DNA from: Ziziphus jujuba
Lineage: Eukaryota; Streptophyta; Magnoliopsida; Rosales; Rhamnaceae
Assembly: GCF_031755915.1 (NCBI RefSeq)
Contig: NC_083379.1
Location: 12,571,501-12,635,500, forward strand
Length of the DNA: 64,000 bases
Reading direction: 5' to 3'
In this document: piece after piece, positions 12,283-21,659 of the stretch
Layout: each line of letters begins with the position of its first letter
Position numbering within the stretch: the stretch's first letter is position 1
Made by a program: the position numbers and the translations under genes
The notes under the pieces: generated by a model
The model's database searches: none
Seen by the model: the letters and a program-made list of their open reading frames with translations, nothing else
Told to the model about the DNA's origin: nothing

Positions 12283-13165
12283 TTTGTTTTACTTGTTACA
12301 CATAGATAATGCCATACTATGATTAACAACAAAATTACGAATTATTTGCATATCAGACACTAAATCAGCAATCCATTTACATTGGATGTGTTGATTTGAT
12401 AAACATTGCTCCACCAAAAGATGCAACCATCATATTGATAAGAGGTCTTCTTTGCATATCGGAGCATCCATCAACGAAAATCGACACTCCTTTCTTCCTC
12501 CATGAATCTCTAATTGGCTGAAGTTTCCTATTAATATGTTCTTTCTCTTGTGCAAGCAAAGTTTTCCTCAATCTATTATAAGTGGGAGGAGTATAACCTG
12601 CCAAATTGTTATTCGCTAGTGTCTTTGAGTATTGCCTAAAATAGGGAGACTTTACAAAATTAAAAAGTAGTGCACTGGCGTAGAACATCCTAGCAGCTTC
12701 CTTGTCAGCAATATCACATTGAGTAATGTTGAAAGATTTTTCTAAAGATCCAACCACTGCTCCTTTCCTCTTTTTATGTTGCAACAAATCTGAACCGCTG
12801 GGTACATTGACATACTCTGTCTTTTGTCTTTCATTGAACTCATCCTAAAGTCTCTTCATTTCAACTTGGTCATGTTCTCTTTTTTGTTGAAAAAAATCAC
12901 TTGCAATAACTTTGCAACATTCAACCCCATGATCTAGAATCCTGAGTAAATGAGCTTTCACCTTTGATTATGAACCTGTCACTTTTTTGCTGCAATAGTT
13001 GCAAGTCCAGCATCAATTTCCATCTCCACCAACAGCTGCATTGAGAACTTTGACATGGTTCCAAAGAGGTTTATCATCAAATTGGGTCCTTTTAATAGAA
13101 GAAGATGGTCATCGTGGTGGTTTTCTTGTTTCTAATATCTCTGTTGTAGGGCTTGATTGATTCAT
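12283..13165 (-). pseudogene. hAT-superfamily transposase remnant (BED zinc finger plus DUF659)
   Basis: Read on the minus strand from an ATG at 13165. The N-terminal part keeps a BED-type zinc-finger pattern (CWTCNYCSKKVTGS, then a histidine-bearing helix KAHLL) but has in-frame stops. A 136-codon open frame at 12377-12787 carries the DUF659 region (FYASALLFNFVKSPYFRQ, GVSIFVDGCSDMQRRPLINM). Directly after it the frame resumes at CKWIADLVSDMQIIRNFVV, which in full-length relatives lies well downstream, so an internal piece is deleted. The C-terminal dimerisation region is absent. A dead cut-and-paste transposase. Confidence 0.8.
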
Positions 13166-13560
13166 TTGATAATTAGATAATGATTAACAAAGAGGAGAAA
13201 ATGGGTTTGAAAGAACTCTTGATACATATTACTAAAAATTACAACGGGCTTTTTAAAAAAAAAGTGAAAAGAGTGTTGATTGAGAAAGCTCTGTGTATTT
13301 TTAATGAAAAAATCGAATGAATATAAAGCCATCTGCTAAAACAGAGAGAAAGAAAAGTTGCAGAGACAAAGACAAATATTTAGGCCCTTTCGCCTCCTAT
13401 ATTTCTATCATATGCGAATACTTTTTCTTTCGTCTTTTTGATAAATTATTTAATAAAAACGAAAGCCTCCTATTTTTTAGGTTGAAAAAGCATGCCAGGC
13501 TTTTTGCTTTTTTTTTTTTTTTTTTTTTGCTTTAAATACCACATCTTTTCCTACGTAGAT
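13166..13560. other. Short spacer with T-run
   Basis: Contains a long T-run at about 13509-13528. The 72-codon open frame at 13317-13535 matches nothing recognisable. Confidence 0.4.
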
Positions 13561-13846
13561 GACAACTGACAAGTGACAATAATAATAATAAATAATTAAA
13601 ATACAAGACTGAAATAAAACATCTATTTATAATACTCTCTGGGGTTGAAAAACCCTAATGGGCTGGGCTTTAAGAGAAAAGGCGGGATCTCCACAATTCT
13701 CCCCCTCCAGCTGCATCTCAAAAAATTTATGGTCACCCACCATTTAAACCAGCTATATCTCTACACAGCTTCAACTTCTCTGGTGCGACAATCTTTGTAA
13801 ACATATCTGTTGAATTCTCCTTTATATGAATCTTCACCAAATTGAC
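13560..13846 (-). mobile_element. 3' end of a Ty1/copia element (RNase H tail, PPT, LTR start)
   Basis: On the minus strand, 13846-13733 encodes VKIHIKENSTDMFTKIV... ending in a stop, the classic end of a copia RNase H domain. A polypurine tract (ggagggggag) follows at about 13700-13709, then an LTR start TGTGGAGATCCC at 13695. The LTR can be followed to about 13560 and is then lost. Everything upstream of the RNase H tail is missing. Confidence 0.75.
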
Positions 13847-13860
13847 AATAAGTACCACAA

Positions 13861-14890
13861 AATAATAATAATATTTTATTATTATTTAGTAAAGCAGCAT
13901 ATTATATTTAAATAATATTTTAAAAAATATTTATTATATATATATATATATTGTTGAATATATTTATTATATATATTTAGATAAGTCATTATTCGTATAT
14001 TTCATCTAGGATTTATTTAATAAAGTAGAACAATATATTTAGATAATGTTTTAAAATATATTTATTATATATGTATAGATTAGTTTTTATCCATATATTT
14101 CAAACCTATTATTTTTTTTGTTTGGCATAGCATATTAGATATATTATCATATGACATTATCTATTGAACATACTCATAGAATATGATTTCATATCATGTA
14201 AGATGATATATTTATTTAATTAATGTTTGCATATTATTTCAAATGTTGTAGCATTTCAATCATTGTAATAATTTTATTAGTGACTAGTGTTGTAACATAC
14301 ATATATATATATAATTTCTTATGTTCTATGTTGTATGTTTATACATTGAAAGCTTTCAATATATATTGTAATTCATAAGAAAAAGTATGAGATGCTTTCA
14401 AAATAGAAGTATGACATTAAAATTTTTATATATTATTATTTAGAAAATTAAAAACATAATTTTAAATTATTATTAAACTTAATTTAGACTTTCTATGCTA
14501 GTTATATATATTTTGAACATTGAGTGAATATTATTGAATTTTTTTTTCTGATAATATAATTCAATTGTTAAGTTAATGTCAATTTGATATTTTAAATTTC
14601 TATTTACATTATTTTAATAGGATATTGCCAAAATGACTAACCACTTTCATTGGTTAGAAATAGATTTTAATTATTTTACTACTTATTGTCAATTTGATTA
14701 TATTTATTCTCTTATTTATATTATTTTTATTATCATCATTATCTGATGTGATATGAAAAGTTTAAAATTAAATTCATCAAACAAAGATTAAAATTTAAAA
14801 AGTCATCGTTAGTTGAAAAATCTTTTTGTTGATTTTCTAATCTTTTTTTTATCATGTATTCTCTTTTTATTTATTTTAATTATCATTTAC
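13861..14890. repeat. AT-rich low-complexity region with imperfect tandem repeat
   Basis: Blocks of the type tttagataatgttttaaaatatatttattatat recur at about 13905 and 14037, suggesting an imperfect repeat of roughly 130 bp. No coding sequence was seen. Confidence 0.45.
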
Positions 14891-15789
14891 AAAAGGTTTA
14901 AAATATCCGATATTTCCTCAAAATTTCTTCGATATTTCCATTTTTTGAAAGGGTCGAAATAAAATTTATGTTTGAAATGGAAATGGATAGAACTTCCATA
15001 ATATCCATTGAAATTTTCAAAATTTCGCAAAATTTCAATGAAAATTTCCATAAAATATCCACATCAAATCCTTCACGATTTGGTTAAAAAATCTATAATT
15101 TCTATGGAAATTTCTGAAATTCCCATGAAATTTCCAATGAAATTTCGAAAATATCCACGGAATTTCTTAGGTTTTTTTTTTAATTCATAAATATTATTGA
15201 TATGTAGTAGATTTTTTTATCAAATTAACTTTATTGATAATTGTTTTTTACCCTTTAATTACTTTTTAGACATTTAGTGATATAAGGAAAATAGAATGAA
15301 TTAAATTGAATAACATTAGTAAGTTCTACTTATTGAATATCGATAAAGCAAAAATACAAATATTATGGATTATATTTTTTAACCTGGTAAATCTTATTGT
15401 CGAGAATATTTGTTTTACAAATGTAGGTAAATAGATGATGAAATATATACATGTGAAATAATAATGTTTGTTCGAAAAATAAAAAAAATTCCTGACAATT
15501 CACAATTTTTTTTATTTATTTTTTTTTTTACATTTTTGAAGAAGTGAGAAGAGATAGTAACCAAAAGGAATCACGAAGTCGAGAAGTTTGATTAAGTCCA
15601 TTTACTGGTGAAAAATTATTACACACATGCAACATAAGATGAAGTTCATGGGAGTAAAGATGCAGGTCAAAGATTCGGTGCTGTTGGGAAAGACTATATA
15701 CATAAAGAGAAATCTATAATGGAGATGTCACAACAAGAAAAAGATTCGATTTTTATGAATTTTTTATCTATGAGGGTTGTAAGTCATTT

Positions 15790-16053
15790 TCATAACCCTT
15801 GTTTAATGGATATTTATGGAATGTCATCAAGTAGCAATTAATGGGTACCATCTCAAACTCAACCATCCAAGAGTAGTAATTATGCATATAGTCAACCAAT
15901 AATGCAAGATCCATATGGTTGGCATATTAATTATTATATGCAAAATTATCAAGGAGATACATCTTTTCATAACTATTTCTCACATTTCACATCTCAAAAT
16001 CAAAATGAGGAAGAAACTGATGATTTTCAACCACTCAAAAATTCTATGTGGTA
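15790..16053 (+). pseudogene. Decayed coding stretch inside the hAT-like element
   Basis: One frame reads NPCLMDIYGMSSSN, an in-frame TAA, then WVPSQTQPSKSSNYAYSQP and on through GWHINYYMQNYQGDTSFHNY to NSMWY and a stop. The residue mix (Y, N, Q, S) and the frame continuity around one TAA look like the C-terminal tail of a once-coding gene, probably this element's transposase. I cannot name the domain with certainty. Confidence 0.45.
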
Positions 16054-16161
16054 TTAAGATGACATTTATAAACTGCAATATAATTGTAATAATTGTTTTA
16101 TATATTTTGGTTAATAAATAATTATCATATATATATTTTTTGACATATTTTTATTAATAAT

Positions 16162-16517
16162 TGTGAGATCCCACATCGATTGGAAAAGGGAACGAAGCAT
16201 GCCTTATAAGAGGGTGTGGATACCTTTCCCTTGAGAGGCATTTTAAAACCGTACAGGCTGGACCCAAAGCGGACAATATCTCATTTGGGTAGACTGGGTT
16301 GTTATAGTTGGTATCAGAACCAGACCCGGATTGGTGTGCCAGCGAAGACGCTAGGCCCCAAGGGGGGTGGATTGTGAGATCCCACATTGGTTGGAAAGAG
16401 AAACGAAGCATGCCTTATAAGAGGGTGTGGATACCTTTCCCTTGAGAGTCCTTTTAAAACCGTGCGGCCTGGGCCCAAAGCGGATAATATCTCATGCTGG
16501 TGGACTGGATTGTTACA
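16162..16517 (+). mobile_element. Intact TRIM (terminal-repeat retrotransposon in miniature)
   Basis: Two 145-bp LTRs, 16162-16306 and 16373-16517, both beginning TGTGAGATCCCACAT. The second ends TTGTTACA and the first TTGTTATA, a change in the usual CA end. Between them lie only 66 bp: a primer-binding site ttggtatcagaac at about 16308-16320 (complementary to initiator Met-tRNA, with A for G near its end) and a polypurine-type tract aaggggggtgga at about 16360-16371. There is no coding capacity, so movement would need enzymes in trans. Flanks both read TAATAAT (16155-16161 and 16518-16524), allowing a 4- or 7-bp target duplication. Confidence 0.9.
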
Positions 16518-16799
16518 TAATAATTCATCTATGATCATTAATGTTTATTATAAATCAATTTACTAAGAAGAATATAACATCCATTCAATATTTTAGCAAG
16601 TTTTATAATCAATTTGATACTTAATGGATTAAATAAATTAACTCTAAAGTTTCAATAAAAAATTCCATTTTTTAAAACAAATTTCCATCATTTTTTATAA
16701 TTTTTTATCGATATTTGATATTTTCCAATATTTCCATAGACATTTTCGTATTTTAAATTTTCGATATTTCCATCAATATCGATTTTTTGAACCTTGGTT

Positions 16800-17101
16800 A
16801 TTAATATTATTATCTTCATTATCATTATTATTGTTTATTTATTTATCTATTAATTAATTATTATTATCATTATTAATGGTTGAGATTATTATAGTTATTA
16901 ATTGGTGTACTATTATTGTTGTCGTATTTGTTATTGTTATATTTATTATGATTATTTTTATTATTATTTCCATTATTTATTATCATTATTATAATTATTT
17001 TTGCTGCTATTTTTATTATTATTAATGGTATTTATTAACAAAATTATTGTCAAGTATTATCGTAGTTGCTATTATTAATTCTTGAGATTTTAATAAATAA
17101 T

Positions 17102-17137
<36 letters not shown>

Positions 17138-17191
17138 CATTATTATTATTCTTATTATTATTTTTTATTGGTATTATTATCCTAATCATTA

Positions 17192-17229
<38 letters not shown>

Positions 17230-17235
17230 ATTATG
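16800..17235. repeat. ATT/TTA trinucleotide-rich low-complexity tract
   Basis: A long, interrupted ATT/TTA array, densest at 17105-17155 and 17196-17227. Asparagine/isoleucine-rich open frames here are artefacts of the repeat. Confidence 0.85.
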
Positions 17236-17382
17236 TGAAAGCTTTCAAACAAGTATATAAACCTTCAGGCAAGTGGGGAAGCCTTCGAGAAGTACATAAG
17301 CCTTCGAACAAGTGTAGAAGCTTTCGGGCAAGTATATGATAGCCCTTGGGCAAGTGATAGTTTTCAGACAAGTTATATTAAT
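17236..17382 (+). repeat. Degenerate 18-24 bp minisatellite (ccttcgggcaagt-type units)
   Basis: About seven imperfect units share a core like ccttcggacaagt: agctttcaaacaagt, aaccttcaggcaagt, gccttcgagaagt, gccttcgaacaagt, gctttcgggcaagt, cccttgggcaagt and tttcagacaagt. Spacing varies from 18 to 24 bp. It lies just upstream of the gypsy LTR remnant and may be part of it. Confidence 0.6.
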
Positions 17383-17499
17383 ACTATTTTTATCAAAATT
17401 ATTACTATTATTATTGCTAATGTGGTCGTTGTTTTATTATTCTTTCTCTATTATGTATTGGTATATTTGTAGAACGATATTTGAAATGTACGGCAATAA

Positions 17500-18184
17500 G
17501 TGGGTGGTATGGGCGGACGTGAATAATAAAATATATTTTTGTTTATTGAATTAGTTCTGATATATATGTTTTTATATAGTTTGATATCGAAGTGCTACAA
17601 ATTGTGAAAATTATTGTAGTAAGTTGGGAGGGATAAGGTGGTATCTAAAGGAGGGCATTTTCATGCAGGTGATTTTTGGAGCATGTTCTACCCTTTGGGG
17701 AGATGCTGTCAGATTTTCCTTAGGATGGTCATGTAGGCTCTCTATGAGGTCAAGGTTTGTCCAGGGTTTCGGGAAGGGATCCTGGATGGGTCCTGACAGA
17801 GTAGTATCAGAGCTCTAGGTTTCATTTACCCTAGGAGTTTTCGAGATATGGTGTGATGATGTACCTTGGGTGGTTAGTCATCACCATATGGTTATAGTCT
17901 ATCAGGGGATAATGATACTAAATAATCCAAATAGAGGGTGTAAGTCTTTGATGATTCTGCTCCTAGTTGGGTCTTTTAAATTTCGAGGATGAAATTTTTA
18001 TTTGGAGGGAAGATTGTAACATCTCGACCCGAGAAAATGCCCCAAGTTTGAAGTTTGGACCCAAGAAAGTCAACCTTTGACTCATTGATCCATCCGGATC
18101 ACACTTTGTTTTGACCATAACTTTCCATTCTTAACTCCTATTTTGGCATACTACCAGTCTATGAACTCGTGTCGATGAGTACTT
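17500..18184 (+). mobile_element. Coding-free gypsy-type derivative: LTR end, PBS, PPT, LTR start
   Basis: The LTR 3' end ...GATGGGTCCTGACA stops at 17798 and matches the LTR ends at 38560-38737. A primer-binding-like site (gtatcagagctc) follows at 17804-17815. After only about 200 bp comes a Ty3/gypsy-style terminus, tttcgaggatgaaattttta with a purine-rich aggaggga-like tract, and the 3' LTR starts TGTAACATCTCGACCC at 18015. So gag-pol is deleted while the replication signals are kept. The 3' LTR is interrupted at 18184 by the next element. This arrangement fixes the orientation of the whole LTR family (starts TGTAACA, ends TCCTGACA). Confidence 0.7.
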
Positions 18185-20170
18185 TGATACTAACTTAGGT
18201 CGATTTGCTCCTAAACCCGTACTGTATTAGCCAGATTAAAAAAATTTAAGTTCAAATTTTAATGGCCACTATAATCCCTAACCAACCTATGATTAGAAAC
18301 CTTGGTATATGATGAAGATGCCACAATAGGTGATGGATGTCCTATTGATAAGTCAAACTAAAACACTCAAAACAGCAGCTAGATCACAAGTTTGCCATAA
18401 TTTAACTTATCAACAAAACAGCAACTAAAATAAACAAATACCGAGTGAATTGACAAAACCTAGTCTCGGCCTAACTAACCAAAAATAAGGTAAATCAACA
18501 AGCAATTTTTAGAATCACTAAAGAACTTACTAGAATATTAAGAATCCAATAATTCAAGGATATAATTTAGGAAAAAAATTAAAACAATGAACAGGAAACA
18601 ATTCAAACAAATATGGAGTAGTTGTTGGTTGTTGTTATTGTAATTTAAGTCTTTGTATCAAATCCCTTACCAATTTTAATCCAAACAATTTTAGCACTCA
18701 AAATTCAATTTTCCAGCAACCAAATATTGAATAAAATAGGCAATAATTCAGCAACTCCAACAATTTCCCAACAAACAAATTCAAATTCCAAAACTTCAAC
18801 TAAAAATCGACCTTTTACGAAAAAAAAAAAAATTTATCTTCGGCTTTTCTCTTTCTTTTTTTTTTTTTTTTATCTACTCACAAAATATAAACACATCTAG
18901 TACTGAAAATCAACACCAAAAATTGTAATTCCAACACCAAAATTCCACCAAACCCAAGACCACACTCTAAACAAAAACAAATTGCACAACTTTTAGGATT
19001 TATGCAATATGATTTCAAATCTCTTTTTTTTATTATTATTATTTTTTTAATATACGAATGCAACTAATTAAGATTAAAACAGCAAAAAAAAAATTAACAA
19101 TAAACCATATTAAAGAGAACAATAATGCAAAACAACCAACAAACTGGGAAGCAAAATATGGTAAAACAAGGAAACCGAATTTGACTAGGAATAAGAATAT
19201 ATTTTTTTTTAATGCAAAACATGTATGAACTAAGAACAATCTTAACCTAATGCTAAAATTGTAGATTAACACAAAACAAAATAAGCCAAATAAAATAGAT
19301 CAAACCTGAACAAAATCTTAGCTCTGATACCAAATGATATAAACCTAGGTCGACTTGCTCCTAAACCCATATTATATTAGCCCGGATCAAAAAATTAAGT
19401 CTAGATTTTAATGGCCACCTTAACCCCTAACCAAACTGTGATTAGAAACCTTAGTATATGATTAAGATGCTACAATAGGTGATAGATGTCCTATTGATAA
19501 ATCAAACTAAAACACTCACTCTCTAATGGTGTTTTAGGTGTTCAAAGAGAACAAAGATAAATTTTTCTCACAAATAATTTTCTGAATAATCTGTAGGCTG
19601 ATTTCTCATTGAAAGTATGCCTTTAAATAGGCTTTAAAAGAATAAAATAAAACCCTAAAAACAAAGGTTGAGTTCGGCCAACAATAGGAAACAACAAGTG
19701 TGGCCGAAATTCACAAGCTTTCCTAAACCTAATTGGATTAATTAATTTCTTATTTTGAACTAGGAATTAATTAATTTACAATTGAAATTATAAAAATAGT
19801 AACTTTCCTAAGTTAATTTCTCCAGCAAAATAATTAAGCAAAACCAAAATAAAAGCTAGTTTCCTAAAACAAAAAGTCAAACTCAAATTAAGAAACTAAT
19901 TGACTAGTTTGACAACTAAGCTAACTTTGATCAATTTTCAGCTTGTAAAGGCTCCAAATCAGATCCAATGTATCATGTAGGATGCCAAATAGGATTATAT
20001 ATGATTCCCATATGTTGACCTTGATTGGAACAAAGAGAAAATGCTTAATCAGCAAAATACAGTAAAGTCAGCGGCATAACATGCAATTTCGGCCAAAGAA
20101 GACCTCCATGTGCAAATCACCATTTTGGTTTCTTTTGATTCTACTTTGTCTTTATTCCTTGATCTCTTAG
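18185..20170 (-). mobile_element. Non-coding copia-like LTR element, minus strand
   Basis: The 5' LTR runs from about 20170 down to 19335, ends ...TATATCA, and is followed at once by a primer-binding site; the reverse complement of 19321-19332 is TGGTATCAGAGC, complementary to initiator Met-tRNA. The interior (about 19320-18376) has no coding domains. At 18375-18185 the last roughly 190 bp of the LTR recurs in the same orientation, so a truncated 3' LTR closes the element. It is inserted in the gypsy-type LTR start at 18184. The outer 5' edge is approximate. Confidence 0.7.
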
Positions 20171-20611
20171 TAATATTAATTACATTCAAGAAGTGTTGAA
20201 CCAATTTCGTGCTGCCCGAAGTCCATAATTACACTAAAAGAGCTACCCGGGTCCATATCGACCTCCACCATCTGGATGCTTAAAACAGGCTTTGAATCTT
20301 CGGGTATTGACAAGTCCTTTTGTGAATTGATAACTCCTTGTATAAATCCAGCCAGTTTGTCCTTAAATATCTTAGCTTGAGCCCTAATGATTGGCCCGAT
20401 CTTCAACTGTATTGGATCTGCACCCCAGTGGGTTGTCGGTTGTACAGGTTCGGACGGGTTCTCATCATACTTCACCATGGTACCTCGGCCAACATGAAAC
20501 TCCACCTATAATAAAAAGTCAACATGGGACCCGCTTGATCAACCCAATCAATCTTGATCAACGTGGTCCAAACTTCAAACTCGGGGCATTTTCTCGGGTC
20601 GAGGTGTTACA
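20170..20611 (-). mobile_element. Gypsy-type LTR start with short retroelement ORF, minus strand
   Basis: Minus strand from 20611 begins TGTAACACCTCGACCCGAG, the same start as the LTR at 18015 but inverted. A 109-codon open frame (20505-20176) carries ADPIQLKIGPIIRAQAKIFK, which resembles a GPITRARAK-type peptide I associate with plant LTR retroelements. It is cut off near 20170 where the copia-like LTR begins. Confidence 0.55.
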
Positions 20612-20654
20612 AAAATCTTTCATTAGATAAAGAAAATTGCAATTTTACTTTCCA

Positions 20655-20808
20655 CAGGCCATCACTATCCAAAATGATGAATTCATTATCCTCATCAATA
20701 CTTTCAACTCTAACATATGGTTCTAATGTAATATGCGCTTTCACTTCCACATCTTCGAATGCCCTTGTCATGGCTACCTGGCCATCTACACTTGGAACAT
20801 TTGCTAAA
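20655..20808 (-). pseudogene. Protein phosphatase 2C exon fragment
   Basis: The minus strand reads NVPSVDGQVAMTRAFEDVEV, then ESIDEDNEFIILDSDGLWKV. This is the conserved PP2C block around the G/VP..DGQLA..RAFGD motif and the metal-binding D in ASDGLW; here the family's RAFGD is RAFED and ASDGLW is DSDGLW, changes likely to harm activity. A possible splice acceptor (tttttag) precedes it near 20811. The exon is cut off within about 50 bp by the retroelement ending at 20611. No other PP2C exon was found, so this is a gene relic or captured exon. Confidence 0.75.
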
Positions 20809-21188
20809 AAGCAGAACATAGAGCAATGATCATGGTTGTAGCTCAAATTTTTCACTTGGAAGTCAAAAATGTAGTGTGAGAAAAAAATATTATATTATTG
20901 AATCTTGTTTTAAAGTTTAACATTTACATAGCTTATTCCATCCACATGAAAGATACTAGATAGAAGTATGTCTAATATGCAAAAGTTCAACTCAACTGTC
21001 AAAACATATCTTCCAAGGAAAGAAAAAGAATCATTCTATGGATACCCACAACAAAACCTTTATAAAAAGGTAATATTATAATAACACAAATTTTCCCTAA
21101 AATTACATTGGAAATTATGTACCAAGAGCTTTAGACACAAGTCCACCTCTGCTCTCAACAAGCTATTTCTCCTTTTGTGGGTCATGAT

Positions 21189-21371
21189 CTATAGAAATTT
21201 GTCAGTCAAGTAACAACCTTTAGACATCCTTAAAGGATATGGAACTTTGAGATCTCCACAGATATCAGGGCAACTAGGCAAGGATCGGGTATTTGTTAAT
21301 GTCCATAGCATAATCATTCCAAGCAAGAATATCAGTGGCCAAGGCATTATATCATTGAAGCTTATACTCAT
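21189..21371 (-). pseudogene. WAK-like exon 1 fragment (signal peptide and start of galacturonan domain)
   Basis: From ATG at 21371 the minus strand encodes a hydrophobic signal peptide (WPLIFLLGMIMLWTLTNTRS) followed by SCPDICGDLKVPYPLRMSKG and CYLTDKFL, then an immediate stop. It matches the first 65 or so residues of the WAK proteins encoded at both ends of the window. The rest of exon 1 is missing, and it lies on the wrong side of the EGF and kinase remnants to be part of one co-linear gene. It is a separate copy or a rearranged piece. Confidence 0.75.
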
Positions 21372-21650
21372 GACTAGAGAAGCTCAAAGCAAGTGTTTGA
21401 GATTTTGTATTTTAAGATTGATAGGTCTGCTTGATCTTGAGATTTGGAATAGTTTTTATGGAGGTCCTCTCTATCCTCTATTGCCAAAGAAATTTCATTA
21501 TCATTATGTTTGGCTCCTTCACACAGTTTCCTTGTAGTTAATGTGATATGGATGAAAGAAACATATAAAAAAATGAAACTGTGCTACATATGCATGTGAC
21601 AAACTATGATGACAAGTTCATATCTTATCAATATATTATATCAATGATCG
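21372..21650. other. Spacer without recognised features
   Basis: AT-rich DNA between the WAK exon 1 fragment and the copia element. The start of the copia element is truncated within or beside it. Confidence 0.4.
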
Positions 21651-21659
21651 ATTTAAGAA

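Larger units (their letters stand above)
14893..16797. mobile_element. Decayed hAT-like DNA element with internal TRIM insertion
   Basis: The ends form an imperfect terminal inverted repeat: left aaggtttaaaatatccgat, right (reverse complement) aaggttcaaaaaatcgat. Subterminal zones are full of short AAATTTC/GATATTTCC motifs in both orientations, typical of some plant hAT-type non-autonomous elements. The interior at about 15790-16050 holds a decayed coding stretch. An intact TRIM retroelement sits inside at 16162-16517. No convincing 8-bp target duplication was found, so the superfamily is an inference. Confidence 0.5.

Noticed and set aside
16314..16411. Minus-strand frames over the TRIM element
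   Set aside because: They read across the two LTRs and repeat each other; the sequence is fully explained as a non-coding TRIM.
17022..17252. Asparagine/isoleucine-rich 76-codon frame
   Set aside because: Translation of an ATT microsatellite.
19321..19332. Possible tRNA-like sequence (gctctgatacca)
   Set aside because: It is a retroelement primer-binding site complementary to initiator Met-tRNA, not a tRNA gene; no cloverleaf is present.
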